DNA of 64,000 nt from Drechslerella dactyloides (taxonomy: Eukaryota > Ascomycota > Orbiliomycetes > Orbiliales > Orbiliaceae), in NCBI GenBank assembly GCA_020064725.1, contig JAGTWJ010000017.1, positions 868,001 through 932,000 of the forward strand, read 5' to 3'. The position numbers were made by a program, and so were the translations under genes. Positions 1 through 13,347 of this stretch are shown here, one piece after another (within the stretch, counting starts at the first letter, position 1; each line of letters begins with the position of its first letter). The notes below the pieces were generated by a model. That model saw nothing but the letters and a program-made list of their open reading frames with translations. It had not been told where the DNA came from and made no database searches.

Positions 1-1051
1 ATCTTCCTTTCCTTTGCCCCTCTTGCGCTTTTTCTTTCGGCTCAAAACCTTTTGTATCTCCTTTTCATTCCTTACTTTGAAGATCTCCACGGATTTATCT
101 GACCCATTGACTGCGAAGAACCTGCCATTCGAATGCCAGCTGATAGTGTATGGCCGATCTCTGCTGTGTCTGTGAATGACACCTTGCTCAACGATCCTTG
201 CGACCTCATCCGCCGTACCTGCCGTCGCGATGGCTTTCCTTTCGATGGTCCAGACTTTCATCTCCCCATCGTTACCAGCAGTCACTGCGCCTTCCTCGTC
301 CGCAGTGACGCCAAGAGCCCAGCATTCGCCAGCATGCGCGACGTGAGTTTCCACACAATGCTGACTCGACAGATCCCAAAGCTTTATCAACGTATCCTTC
401 CCTGTCGTCAAGAGGTACCCGTGCTCTATCGTCGCCTGGTGCACAACATCGTCCGGGAAGTCCTCGGCCTTGAAGTGCAGAAATTCAAGCCCTGTAATCT
501 GGTCCTTGTGCCCGCGCAACTTGAACAATCCAACTTCAGCGATCAGATCCCAAACGATTATGTCGGTGTCCTTCGAACCACTGGCGAGTCGGGTGCCGGT
601 AGCGTCGTAGCATAGAGCAGTGATCGCAGATCGGTGGCCATTGAACGTAACAATAATCGTCGTTGTCTTTGAGTCCCAGAGGCGGATTGCGCCATCTGCA
701 TGACTTTAATTAGCATTAGCCATTGAATAGTCCCACATGCCCTATCACCAGGTTGAAATTGAAATTGTCGAATACGCACCCAACCGCGAAGATGTCTGGA
801 TCAGTCCTGCTCTGCTTGATGCATGTGACCTCGGATTTGCAGTTCGAATCTCTCCACCTGGCGACCAACTCTCCCTTCTTTACATCCCATGTTAGGACCT
901 CCTCGTTGGCGGGGACTATCGCATGACCAGCGCTGGTATTTCGTGTCGCCGAGGCGGTATCTGTGTCGGGCGTCCAGATGATATTGGAGCTAGCGGATGC
1001 GACTATGCCGAACGATCGCGATTGTGCGAACCGGGCGTAGGATTTGACCAT
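1..1051 (-). CDS. utp12: U3 snoRNP WD40 protein Utp12/Dip2 (WDR3), N-terminal part
   Basis: The N-terminal third of the WD40 scaffold of the small-subunit processome, which acts in the nucleolus in 18S pre-rRNA maturation. Exon 1 is 780-1051 and encodes MVKSYARF, the family start, followed by a blade with NEEVLTWDVKKGEL. An intron of 76 nt (704-779, donor GTGCGT) fits; joining it restores AVGHADGAIRLWDSKT. Exon 2 runs from 703 off the left edge with further WD blades ending in IIVWDL and LIKLWDL, and a basic stretch of Lys/Arg near the edge. About 325 of the roughly 950 residues usual for the family are present. The gene diverges from ARPC2. Identification rests on motif order and the start; the truncation is the window edge, not a lesion. 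Confidence 0.9.
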
Positions 1052-1328
1052 GTCGTTATGGCGTTTCGCGAGAGATAGAGCTTGTGCGACAAAAAAAAAT
1101 TGGTAGCGGCGCTCGTTTGCGAATCGCGAGAAATTTTGTGTGGCTTGAGCGCGCAGAGTTCCATACTGAAAAATGCCGTGTTGCAGGCGCAGTCCTCAGC
1201 ACTAGCGAAGGTGGGGCGCCGTCATCCTCAGCAACACCAAAGCTCCCAAAGCAAGCTTGACAAGCTCTCCACCAGCCGAGCTTCGTCGTCGACACTTCTA
1301 CCCGTCTTCGTGGATACCGTCAGTCGCG
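1052..1328. promoter_or_regulatory. Divergent promoter region between utp12 and arc35
   Basis: The start codons of the UTP12 and ARPC2 genes are 277 bp apart and face away from each other, so this interval must hold both promoters and 5' leaders. It contains a 9-base A run near 1089. I recognise no specific factor site. Confidence 0.5.
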
Positions 1329-2471
1329 ATGCTGCTCCTCGAATACCACAGCTTGCTGATTCACCAGATCCTCACCGAGAGGTTCAACGGGTATGTCCGT
1401 GCTCTGTAGCAGTACCTGTCGCAGGCTAACATGTCACCATTCAATGGCCGTATAGCCCCACACCCGCCACAATTGATCAGGTTATCCCAGATTTCGACGG
1501 CGTTATCTACCACATTTCCACCCCAGAATCGAAAACCAAGATTCTGGTCTCTTTATCGATAAAATGCTATAAGGACTTGTTAAAGTACGGCGCGAAAGAC
1601 GTGCTGCAGCGTGAATATGGGGGCTTGATCGTCGACCCTGAGCCGGGGTACGACTTCTCGTTATTGGTGGATCTGGAGGCCCTGCCAGAGGATAAAGGTA
1701 TCCTACATGCCTTAAATCTCCACAATTCTATCGGTGACCGCGACTGATGCCCAAATGATAGAGCAACGAGATGATCTGATCCGCCGCGTCTCCCTCCTCA
1801 AGCGTAATGCCATGGCTGCCCCGTTCGAGCGCGCCTTCGACTCCCACTATCAACTACTCGCCGAAGCGTCCAAATTTACATCCGAATCCGCCCCGTCATC
1901 CTCCGATACAGAGGTTATGGCAATTCAGTACCGCGATGAGGAGGCAATTTATATCAAGCCTTCGCATGATCGGGTCACTGTCATCTTCTCCACCGTCTTC
2001 CGAGAGGAGACGGACCGTGTCTTCGGCAAGGTGTTTCTGCAAGAGTTCGTGGATGCGCGGCGACGGGCAATCCAAAATGCACCCCAGGTGCTATACCGAA
2101 ACGACCCCCCATTGGAGATCAGAGGCCTGCCAGGCGTGAACGATACAGGCGCGGGAGACGTTGGATATGTAACATTTGTGCTCTTCCCAAGGCATCTAAA
2201 GCCCGAGAGAAGAGACGAAGTTATCAGCCATATCCAGACATTCAGGGATTATTTCCATTACCACATCAAGGCTGCCAAGGTAATTCGTCCGTTGCATTGA
2301 CATTCGGTTGGTATATTTTACTAACTCGCTTGAAAGGCCTACATGCATTCACGTATGCGGAAGAGAGTAAGCGACTTCTTAAAGTACCTCAACAGAGCCA
2401 AGCCAGAGAACGCAGAAACCGTCAAGGAGAGAAAGACGGCGAGTGGGCGGTCCTTCAAAGTACAGAGCTAG
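1329..2471 (+). CDS. arc35: Arp2/3 complex subunit ARPC2 (p34-Arc/Arc35)
   Basis: Core subunit of the Arp2/3 actin-nucleating complex, contacting the mother filament; cytoplasmic, at endocytic patches. Exons are 1329-1390, 1456-1697, 1762-2279 and 2337-2471, giving 318 residues, close to the usual size for p34. Family landmarks are MLLLEYHSLL at the start, the block around VSLLKRNAMAAPFE, the stretch GDVGYVTFVLFPRH, and a C-terminal helix AYMHSRMRKRVSDFLKYLNRA. The junctions keep frame (EDK-EQRDDLIRR; AAK-AYMHSRM), and the last intron has a CTAAC branch point. It is divergent from UTP12. No lesion is seen. Confidence 0.95.
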
Positions 2472-3113
2472 ACTTTTCGGGCTACATTTTGTTCATAGCG
2501 CCCTTTTTTCGCCGTACGAATTCCCATGATACACACAACCACGCTGGCAGGCATAGTGAGATTGCGGACCTAAAACTAGAAAACATTCGAAATTAGTCAC
2601 AAGAGCAAATACACTTCTACGTTTTCACGGGCAAGTGTGACTGGTATCAAGTTTTATAGTATATCCAGGTAAGGTATACAACGGTAAACTGATAATGCTA
2701 TCGACCCCTGAACAACTGAAACAACCGATATCTTCCTAATAGCTGTTTAGGTAGAAGTTACGATGTAAAAATAATAAAAGAGAAAGCAAATACAAAATTC
2801 AACTGCCCAAGCAAACTTCCCATAACCACGCCAAAATCCATTTAACCATCACTACGTTCTATTACCGATCACGGTCTATCCCAAACGCTCTCCTAGTATA
2901 CTATGCCCCGCTAAATGCGCAACTAATGACTCTTGTCTTAACCAAAAGCGCTCAAGTCATAATCGATATTCTTGAAACGGAAGAGCGAAAGAGACACGCA
3001 TATCGAAGCATAAAAGTCGAAGCGAAGCAAGATCGATCAAAACACACTGAAAGTCCATATGTTATCCGAACCTTCGCCGGCGGGGTATCGGAGCCGTTAG
3101 CCTAGTAACTCGG
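2472..3113. other. Convergent intergenic region
   Basis: Lies between the 3' ends of arc35 and the unknown gene on the opposite strand. It is AT-rich with no ORF of note and presumably holds the two 3' UTRs. Confidence 0.5.
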
Positions 3114-5119
3114 CTACGGTCGATCATACAAGACAAACTCGAATGACCTAAGGTATCTGTATTCCGATCCAGTCAGCACCTTATTATGTGGAAACTCCCG
3201 GTCATGCAACTTGCGCGTAAGGTATGAAGAACTCAAAGCAGGAGGTTTCACTCACCTTTCTAGATGACCCGGCAGCGCGAAACTTTCAATCAGACTTGCC
3301 GCTCTAAGAGCCTCCACTGCAGTTCTGAAGTACGGTTGGGCCTCGGAACTCACAGTTACGTTACCCAAACTCATATTGGCCTCTGCTTGCTACAAGGCCA
3401 ACAGCTGTAGCGTCAGTATTCCATGTTCAAATAGCTCTGGCTACAAGAAATCAAAAGTTGCAGTTTTGCAATTGGAATTAGAGAGATTGTGGACGCCAAG
3501 ACTTACGAGAACATATATCTCGCCACCACGAACGCCCACTCCCCCAGAAATCTCCATCGCATACACGGCGCGCCCCAAGAACTCAACTGCAGGCATCAGA
3601 CATGTCCTGGCGTCGACATACACTCCATCCTGCCGTTTGCGATCTTGTTCCGCCGTGTCCCGATCTTCGTCTGCGCTCGTCCAGTCCGTGTTCGTAAATG
3701 GGAAGGAGCCACCAGAAGACGAGGACATCGACCCGTCCTCAGAGATCTTGCTGAGGTATTGCTGCGCTTTGAGCAGCCAGGAGCGGCCGAGCAATGTTAG
3801 GGCTCGGATGTGGCCGGGATTCGCTATACGAGATTATGTCAGCTTCACTTTCCGCTCTTTAGCTAAGTGCTAGAAGTTTGTGTGAATTTCAAATGCAGTG
3901 AAACAGGGCTAAGGATGCTGGGACTTGTCTCTCGGCAGGCAAATGATGCCCCGACACCGCCAAGGCCGGCATTTTTGCTTCCCGCATGACGCAGGATGTG
4001 AAGGCGACGACGGCAATGCGTGCTGCCTACCAGGGGTGCCAAAACTGCAACAACGAACCGCGTTGCGCAGACGTCGGCCGCTCCGAATTGGCGACGCCCA
4101 GGCTTATCTGCCGTAAGCCCGTTTCGATGCCGAATTTTAGTTAGCCCCCGGCCCGGATGCAGTTTGGCCTCATGCCATAACACGAATGACCCGTCAACTA
4201 GGCAGTGTAGTAGCATGCCGTTATCTTCCGGATCGCGAGTTCCAGAAACTGCGACAATTGCCGCATGTACTGGTACCCGGCCTGAGTGCTTCCCGCAGAA
4301 GAAATGAAATCCGCTGTGGCAAAATATCACACCCAACAACACCAACCGACGAGCGCAGCCGGAGCAGTAAGAAAGGCTGCGGCTCATACATGATTGAGGA
4401 ATCACGCATAACAGATTGAATACGCGGCAGCAAATTCAAATAACAGACTCAAGAAGGTTGCAATGTGACTCACCTTCGATGATACTTCCAAGCCCTCTCT
4501 CAACCCATCCAGCGAGCCGTCTGTCCCCTCCGGAATCCACATCCCAATATGCCAGTTCGAGCACCTCCTTGCAGAACTTCAGCCGCTGAGAAATACACCG
4601 ACGATCGCCATCGCCGACTTCGAACAAGAGCTGGATCTCCTCCCTTTGCAGAACTTCATAGAGCCGCGGCAGGATTATGCTGTGGAATGTAGTAACTGAC
4701 GGTGATCGAATGATCGCGGTCCGCAACGCCTGCACATCTTCTAAGCTCTGCGAGAGCCTATAGAGGGTCCCTGATGATAGCATCTTGGGCGAATCTATAT
4801 CTAAAGGTACAACAGGCTCTAATTGTGTCTCTGTCGTAGGCGATCGAAGTGGTCGAGGTGTAGTGGATGTGCTTGACTGTGCTGAAGTTGGTGAGCGGGG
4901 CGTTGGAGTGTCGGTGTCGTTGCTCTGTCCGTCTGAAGGGGGATACGGGGCAATTATATGTGACGTCGAGTCTGTTAAGCCTTGCGGATGGTCTAGCTGA
5001 GTTTGTAATCCTGGCGCTGGGTCTGCGCCTGCTTCCCCTTCTACTTGAACTCGGCGTCGAAGTATATGGCAACAGAAGACAGCTTTCAGAACTGTATGTA
5101 CGGACTCTGCTGCGGGCAT
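3114..5119 (-). CDS. Conserved-looking unknown protein, 379 residues, helical
   Basis: Four exons: 4474-5119, 3507-3823, 3256-3389 and 3114-3156, all in phase, 379 residues. The N-terminal ~110 residues are Ser/Thr/Pro-rich and probably disordered. The remainder is helix-prone, for example VLELAYWDVDSGGDRRLAGW, then (across the first intron) EANPGHIRALTLLGRSWLLKAQ, and a C-terminal ALRAASLIESFALPGHLERY. The Ala/Leu spacing resembles a TPR-like helical repeat, but I cannot name a family. The first intron (3824-4473, 650 nt) is far longer than any other here; its donor GTGAGT and acceptor TATAG are good and the phase fits. The extreme N-terminus could be shorter, since a later in-frame Met exists. 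Confidence 0.6.
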
Positions 5120-8100
5120 TAATAAAGTCGGAGTCGGCCTTGTGATTGGATATCAGCCAGTGGGCCCCTTGTTGTCTTGTATATACCGCACGTTTTCGCA
5201 GTTGGCCGACGGAAGAAGTGGTGTCTGAGTGGTCAGACGAGTGTAAATTGCGATGAAGATATCGACGCCTTGCAGCCTAGCAGTCGAGAAGTACGAAGGC
5301 TATAAACTGCGGGCTGGATCTTTGAAGTATCTTCGTTGATTGATGGAGATAACAGTGGCCCCGAGTTTGGCAGCGGAAGTCAAGTGGCGCCGAGATTACT
5401 TATCAATCGCAATCCGGGTGAATGGCGTGTTCGATCAACGATATGTTCCAGTTGTAGAAAGCGATATGGTACTCAAATTATATTCGAGATTCCGATGTCG
5501 AATCGATGACTGCTATGTGGGGACGTCGAAGAGCTGACGACGTTTCTAGAAGGTCTCTCGGCCGTAAAAAAGCCGGCTTGACCCGGCGGGCGCACGGTGC
5601 TGCTGGAAGCTAGAAAGGCCTACAGTCTTCAAACTTCTAGTCCAGGTCTGTGGTCGGTCGCTATTGAGTTTGATTCAACCCTAGGAAAGCTCAAGAACCG
5701 ACGACTAGTAGTGTCGCCAATCTGCTGTCTAGAATGTTGCAGAATTATATAAGCAGAACACAAAGTGCCCCAGAGGACCACGCTCCAACAAACGATTCGG
5801 AGTTCAGCCGCTGCTTCAAGACAAATATGCTCTGGCGCAAAGTCCGCTTTTCCTGTCGGGACGGTTGCCGCGACTGCCTGGCGGGTTCTATACGTGATTT
5901 AGTGTCCACCCGTTAGCGGGCCTGTGAAACCGACAACCCTTTGATAAGACAATTTGGGAAAAAGCCATCCGAGCCTGGAGAAAATGATCCACGTACCTGG
6001 TCGTCAGACGGGATGATATAGGATGGCGAGAATTAATCGATGTAGATGTCTAGGGGGTAACGCCCTTGACCGAATAGAAACGCGAGATCCGTCCCGCCGA
6101 CCCCCCTTTAATACTTGATATCTTCGTCCCTGATTTTACCGGTGACACAGCAAACCGCGAAAAGCTAGACCACGGGATGATAATGCAGAGTCGAATGTTG
6201 ACGCATCCGCCTAGTTACTTCCAATAGTCGCTCGTGATTTACGCTCGAGCAGCTTCGGACGCGGATAGTAAGCAAGAAGAGGCGCGGCAGATATTCGACG
6301 AATAGCACGTGCAGTCAAAGGCCTTGTTCCGCGATCAGACTATATTATGCCTTCAAATAAACGAAGCATAAAGGATCCAAAGCGGGAAATTTCTTAGTAT
6401 GGGCGAACCAGTAAGCAGCGATGTTGGGGACTTCGAGCTGTTAATTAAGCTAAGCCCCTGCATGCATGTGCAAGCATCCCGTCCAAACCGACACTGTTTC
6501 CGCCCTAGTGTAGCATAGACGGACGAATGGACGGAATAATGAGTAATTCAGAGAGGATAGGGGCACTACCCCATTATAATAAGAGTAGACTAGGCTATGA
6601 TGGCGTCGGAATCATGTAAGTTGTTATGGGCAGGCAGTAAAGAAGTGACACTACAAGATTCAAGGTAGGCTGTAGAAGCAAACGCCAAGGCCTCGATAGA
6701 GGTTGTGGATGTATTACGTGCCCTCGAGTGGTCATGCCACTGCTAACTGAAAAGCCTCAGCATCGCCGTCGTCAATATGTCTATGCGCATGCCGTTACGT
6801 ATGCATGTTGCTTGATCAGTAGGGCTGCTCCTAGAGAATATATCTGATAGTGAGGTACCGTCAGGTTAATTGTTGTATTTTATGTATCGAGACATGTCTG
6901 AGTTTGATGGAAGCAGCAAAAGTCTAGAGGTTGACTCAGGTTAGTAGGCTCTCGGAACCTCAGCCTTAGTGGATCGTTGTGTAAGGTACCAAGAAGAGGG
7001 GGTCCTTCAAAATACGCAGCTACGGATTCGTAATGCCTAATAAGATGCTGTCTGTGTGCTGACTATTCTCGCGGGGTATGTCAGAAAATTGTCAATCGCA
7101 GCCAATAGGATCAGGCAGAATTGTTGAGACCAGGCCTGCAGGTTGTGGTGTACCCGTGAAGTAGACACCCGGGCGAATTGGGCCAGGGTGCTCACGCGTA
7201 GAGAAGGCCACACGACGCCGATTCAAAGCGTCGAAGTATAGACTAGTATTTGGAAGTGTACTAGTCGACAAGAAAGCCCTTACCGTAAGCTAGCTGCAGC
7301 TCCAGGGTGGCGAGCGTAAGGGACAATGCGGTGCGAATCGCAGCTATAGGTTCGGAACTAGCGTCCTGGGCACCGTGGCTGAAACAGAACGAATGAACCT
7401 CGTTGGCTGCCGCAGCTTATGACTCTGAGCTTTTATAATTTAGGTTGTTCTATTGCCGAAGTGGGTGACGTGCCTGTGCGCCTGCATGTGGTTCTACTAG
7501 TCTGGTCGCGGAGGGTGTGCGTTTTGCGCGCGCACGTTTGCAAGGAGCCAGAATGTGGGGGGTACTCGCATTAATTCGTTTCGAGAATCGGTTGGAAAGC
7601 CCTACTGCAAGCAGGCGAGAGGCTCAACAGTCCGAAGCGTATGCGTCTATGGGCACTATGATGATGCAAATGACCTTCCCAGGAGCCAGACCTGCGGAAT
7701 CACGGGTCATTGGGTCGGCTGGCTGGTGTGTATGCAGACCGGATCGATGTCTCTCATGAAGGTTGCCTAATATAGTCGGGCCCGACGACGTGGTTTCCCG
7801 TCGACCGTTGCTCAGGCGATCTGTTGACGTACGTCGACATCGGCGCGACATCCTCATCTAGGGCCATGAGTCCGCCGGAGCTTGCGTACATTAGCCACGA
7901 AGGTAATTATCACCTGTCTCAGAAGATGATGATAGCTTATGGTACAATCTGCGAAAGCAGTTGTATGGCCTTGAAATGCCTGTCGGACTTCCCGATAGGC
8001 TGGTTTCGGCGTAGGCATGAAGGACACCCATGCAGTGTGAGAACTTGAGTTACCCCGATTATTAACACACTCTGTGGCCCTCACTGTGTGATTACAAATT

Positions 8101-9834
8101 ATAAGTGTGCGTTCAATGTATCATTCGAAGCAGACCATAAACGAGCTAGAGCGCATGGCAGGCCGGTAGGTGGGTGGCAGGGGGCTTACGCGCCCCACGA
8201 GCTATATGCCCCGGGGGCAAAAGTAATAGTTGCGGTTGATATTGGGCCGTCAAGTGGAGCCGGGCTGGCGAGAGTTGGGTTGCGTGTTGGAATTTGCGAC
8301 CATCCACCAGCGTCGTTGCATGATTCTTATTGGGTCGCACGAAATTTCGCACGTCAATTTCGAGGGCGCAAGGCGAACCCAAGGTCATGTCGCGCCCTGT
8401 CTACTGGTGATTACCAAAAATCTCTCGGGATGTATAGGAACCGCGGAAGCATGAAGGGGAAAAATGACTAGGACCGCTATGCGCATTCAGTCGCCCTGCA
8501 AAACTGCAGGACCGGGAAAAGGCTCGTGCATATGCATGCATAAGACCTCAACGATGCCATATGCATGCTGCATGCTGCAGCATTGCATGAGGATGTGTCG
8601 GACTGCATCGAGAAAGCTCCAGGTGACCGGTAGCGACAACGAGGCAGAGACGGCCGAGTCCAGGGTCAGCTTACGCACTTGACTCGGTGCATGGCATCTT
8701 GTCCAGCTCTTCTTTTGCTTGTTGCATGCATCTAGACTCGAGCTGCCGACGCCGTTACGACCTGCTTCTTGCTTTCCAGATCGTCGTTGAACTCTTGGAT
8801 TTGTCAACCTTCTGGAAGCCCAATATGCGCTTAAAATGCTTGGAGCGAGCGAGCAATGGCATTGGTCGTAAGCATCGCTAATGCAATGAGAATACCTTCG
8901 CTCGCATCTACCGAAGGTCGTCGATCGGGCTGGATCCTTTTTCTTGATCATCTGCATGCTGATACCGAAGTTGACCGAAGCTAGCAGCTTTTGCGCATGG
9001 ATTCCATGCTTAGGAATTCGAGGCTGAACGGATCACGAGTCGAATTTTTTTCATATCGCCTCCGCCGAGGCTTCATGGAACTTCATCGATGTCGAATCTG
9101 ACGGGCTGGACAAGATTGCTGTAAAAGCTAATATTTGATATTCGTCGACTCCACGTATATGCGCACATTGTTATATGCATACCGGGATGTCGCGGATTCC
9201 TCAGCCACTAGGTACAGATTCGAGGGTTCATCGGCCCTATGATCCAGAGAGGCCAGCCGACGGATCCGAGACCGACAGATTGTTCGGGACGCAGTCGGCC
9301 GGTCAGGCTAACTGCCTGGTCCGTCGCAAACGACGAATGAGATGACGGTCTTAGGCTAAGCGATAGGCTTGCGTCTGTAACATCAGGTGGGCGTTTGCCA
9401 CTCCAAGCATCTTTAGTGCGACTGCCTATCAAAAGCTGCGCCGGCAGGCTGCATGCAGGGCGTGGGCCGACGAGAGAAGGGAACAGCGCCGCGCAGTATT
9501 GACGTTATCGTTCTCGCGGGCCCGTGATTTTTGTCACAATTGCTGGGTATCAGCCGTCAGGATGCATTGTCCTCTTGGCGGCTAGAAGAGCGGTTGGAAT
9601 TGAAGGGCTTGCTGCCGGAAGATGCGGGTTCTTGGATACGGGGACAGTGATGTTGAAACGGTGATAAATTTCCTCCGTCGGAGTTTTCGCGGAGTGATTG
9701 TTATTTTCCACATACAGCGACTCATGTCAGCAGCGGTGACGTTGCTAGTTGCAACTGAACGTCGTCGACACCGACATCAACAAAACTTGAGCCTCACCTC
9801 ACCGCCTCGCAACCTATCTCATCACGGCGGCATT

Positions 9835-9869
<35 letters not shown>

Positions 9870-11101
9870 TGCGAGCGACCAATCGTTAAGTCTCAAGAGA
9901 AGTGCTGACGGATGCCGTTATATAACTAGCGGTGTCTAACATGAGATGAATTAGTTGACATCTTTGGCGCCTTGGTCCGTGTCCAGAAGGTGTCCAAACA
10001 CATACCCCAAGGCGTCTACGACTAAGTCTCAAAGTTCTCGATAGAGAAGACTTTCCTAAATGAAACACCTGCTGAGATGCAAGATGGCCTCGGTCCTCGG
10101 TTAGGAAGCTGGGAACAGCATCTCGTGGTTGCTGCTAGGTCCCTTGTTCGAGCAGGAGTAGTATGATCCTAGGGGAGCCGGCCAGATGGACTTCCTTATA
10201 GTATCTCTAATCCGGTCCGATGCTCTGCCACCCAATTGGGCGAGATTCAAGCTCCCATCGTCGGACATCGGTAGCTCGAAAGTTCCTTCCTCAATGGTCT
10301 ACATCCCCACGCGACCAGCGACATGAGAGCTAACGTTGGCGGCGGTGTGTTCAACCCAGGAAATTGGTTCAGGGACAAACAGCTGGTCAGGCAGGGTGCT
10401 AATGCGCCGGACACTCGCTCATCCGTCCCTACTAAGCCGGGGAAGAGCTGCCGCGAGGTGCCATTCAACCATTTGAACCGCGAAAAGACTGTTTGGAGGA
10501 CGCATATGCCTTCAGCTCCGAAATCGATTCTTTATCACCCGACCCCTTTACGGAGTACTAGGGAACTAATAATACCTTACTAAGATCGTTCCGAGACCCG
10601 CCATAACGACGAACCAATCCGGCTGGTTGCATGTGCGTGTGGATTCATTTCACGTACAGCTGCAGCAGCAGGAATTGGGTCATGCGATCGCGATTGTCCT
10701 GTTGGGTGTAGTTCGCGCTGGTTTCCGTCTACGGCCGCCGCCGATTCTTTCCCCACACGTCGACGACATCGCATGGCTGGCGTGACGACAACCGCAACAT
10801 CCAACAGGCGCATCGCTATCATTCCTTGCCAAAGCCTTCTCGAAGCAACCCTGTGCGACGAAACGGTTCGCCGCAATTTCCACAGCATCGCATGCAATCT
10901 GTCCTTTCGGCGCCGTAAATTCAATCCGCTCAGATTACACTCTTTGCGGGCGCCACACAATCTACCTCAGGAAAGAACCACACGACCACCACGGCATTGT
11001 ATGCATCCGCACAGTGAAACCGGAAAACCAGGTTCCGGTTTTTACAATTAGCACCAAAACCGAGGCTTCCCATATCTTCTCGCCTCACGCCTGTCCAAAA
11101 G
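5120..11101. other. Six-kilobase gene-poor interval
   Basis: No coding region is recognised. Between about 5.9 and 7.5 kb no frame stays open for 60 codons. From 7.5 to 11 kb several 60-156 codon ORFs overlap on both strands, none with protein-like motifs or plausible splicing into a longer product. It holds an ACG microsatellite and several GCATGC-rich palindromes (around 8530-8590). The right end must contain the promoter of the VezA-like gene. Confidence 0.5.
9835..9869. repeat. (ACG)n trinucleotide microsatellite
   Basis: About 11-12 uninterrupted ACG units, in noncoding DNA 1.2 kb upstream of the VezA-like gene. It is likely to be length-polymorphic between strains. Confidence 0.9.
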
Positions 11102-13347
11102 ATGGAGCCGCTCGTGTTCCGCGATTCGCCGCTCGCAGAATACCTAGAAGGTGATAGTTCGACGTTCCCCAGCTTTCTCCTAGACCAACCGTTGACCCAG
11201 CGTACCCCAGGCGAAGGCGAGAGTCTAGCAGGCCTGGATTGGAGCATGGAGCCATCGGACAACAATGAATCGAGCAGCACCCGCTCTTCCAGCCCTCATA
11301 TGCCCAATTTCGCGCCGCCGTCGACGATAGCACCCAAGGCAAGGAAGAAGTCGCTGCGACCATTGCACATCCAGAATCCACAGTGGTACCGACGAGCAAA
11401 CCTCAACAATGTCCTCTCAGTAAGCTCCTATACCCTAGCTCTCTCGACTTACTAGATTTGCGTGCTGACGACACTATTTGCAAATAGGGCGGCCTCAAAT
11501 CCCGTCTCGCATCCGGCGAAAACCTGCAGTTCATCGAGCGCTTCCGTTATGTTCTTGTCGCCTCGCAGCTTCTCAACGAGCAGGCTTCCGTCGCAAACTA
11601 CGACCTCCGCGACCCGGCAACCCTACCTACCCCACAACCCGCGTCGATCAATCCATTCCCAACTCTCATCACCTGGTTCGGCTCGCCCTCCCCACGGTTC
11701 TACGCCTATACAGCTGCCAGCATAATCATTCTCTCCATCCTCGTCTCATACCTATCTCGCGGCGGCCCCGAGCGCAAGTCTGCATTCGGCCGTTCCCGCA
11801 TAGCTATCACGCTCCTCCTGTCCATGGTTCTAGTGCTGCTTGTCTTTGCACATCTGCGCCGTGTTAAGCTTCGCAACCTTCGCACGGATGCCATTGCTGC
11901 CGCCGAGCAGTTTGTGGACAGCTGCCAGACGTTTGACGTCGTAGCGGGGAATGCGATAACGCTGATACAAGAGATCGAGCTGGTATCCCGCGGATATCGT
12001 CTCTCGCAGCCGCTACCCCCCATCACGCGGCTTGAGCGCGCGGACAGTTCGCGTAAATGCGCCAGACTCCGACGAACCATCGCGGAATGTTTCCGACTGT
12101 CAATCCCCCCGATGGGACGCGCGATCGAGGCGCTTGCGCAATTCCCGCGGTCTGGGGATTTGGAAAAGTTCTATGATGTGTATGACATCCATGCCGCGGA
12201 GCTGCGTGATGCTATCATGAGCGATGCCGATGATATCGAAGCCGCTGATGATCCGGAGAGCCTGCGTGCGCTGAAAGCAATGTTCCAGCGCCTCTACTCT
12301 GCGCGCAAGATCTTTGTCTGCCACCTCCTCGCACTCGAGGCTGCAGGCGGCCGAAAGGACCACCTGCAATGGCACGCTGTCGAAGGCCAGCTCCGCTCGC
12401 TGGGCCGTCTCTCCGCTGACCTCGCCGCTGAGATCCGCACCATCCTGACCGAAGAAACCGACTTCAAGATCCCACCGACACCCGTGACGTCCTCGCCAAT
12501 GGCATCCAGCCATATGTCTGTTGCAAACCGCGAGCGTCTCCGACATCAACTCCGCCGGTTCAACAGCCTCTCCGCTTCCGTTCGCGGGCTGCAGGCGAAG
12601 ATGCACCTGCTGCGCGAAGGGACCGATAAGGCCCTACAGAGCACGCAGGAACCCGCCGTCCTCGACGGCTTCGCACCCGAGCTGCTCATGCAATACGACG
12701 AAATCGGCGAAGATCTCCGCGGTCTCGTTGCCGAATGGGAGAGCGGACGCGCCGCTCTATCCACCGCTCTGATCGAAAGAAGCAACAGCCCCGCCGGCAG
12801 CCGACCCTCGAGCCTGATACTCGCACAAGGTCTGGCCAGTCCCGGCATGAGTACCGCCGGTACGCTAATCGGCAGCAGCCCCCGGAACAGCGGCACGTGG
12901 GACGACGTTGACGGAGCCGGAAAACGCGCATCCACCGGCTCCGACTTCCTGCGTCCGCCACCGGGAAACGGCAGCGGGGCACCCGCCAGCGACGAAGAGG
13001 AGGTCTTTGAAGCCATATCCGAGCCTAACGCCGGGCGGCCGAGAAGCAAACTTACTCGCGAAGAGCGGATCGTCAAGATGAGAGAGGACCGCCACCGAGC
13101 ACTCGAAGCGCGGCAGAAAGCCGAGGCGAGCGTGAGTCTTGTCCGCGAGCTGCGTGACGTGCTGGAGAACCGCGCGACTCAACCGTCATTGAAGCGGCGG
13201 AGTCTACCCGCGCCGACAAAGAGTCGGTTGAGTCTGGAATTGATCAAGGCCGCTGATGCCGGGCAGATGAGCGCGCCTGCGACGCCTGCGCCAGAAATGA
13301 CGTTGGCCGAAGCTGAAGCTGAAGCGTCCGGCGCAGAAATGAGGTAA
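11102..13347 (+). CDS. vezA: Vezatin-like (VezA/Inp2-type) membrane protein
   Basis: Two exons, 11102-11419 and 11488-13347, give 725 residues. The N-terminal ~100 residues are Ser/Pro-rich. A conserved block follows (SRLASGENLQFIERFRYVLV), then two closely spaced membrane helices at about 177-196 and 209-228, then a long cytosolic helical region with coiled-coil character (LRHQLRRFNSLSASVRGLQ) and a charged C-terminus (REERIVKMREDRHRALEARQ). This matches the fungal myosin-binding vezatin-like family. The family includes yeast Inp2, the peroxisome receptor for Myo2, and A. nidulans VezA, needed for dynein-driven early endosome transport. The assignment comes from this architecture and sequence feel; the orthologue choice (VezA rather than another vezatin-like protein) is inferred. 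Confidence 0.72.

Noticed and set aside
8487..8957. 156-codon minus-strand ORF in the 6-kb empty interval
   Set aside because: Contains translated GCATGC repeats, no motif, no partner exon.
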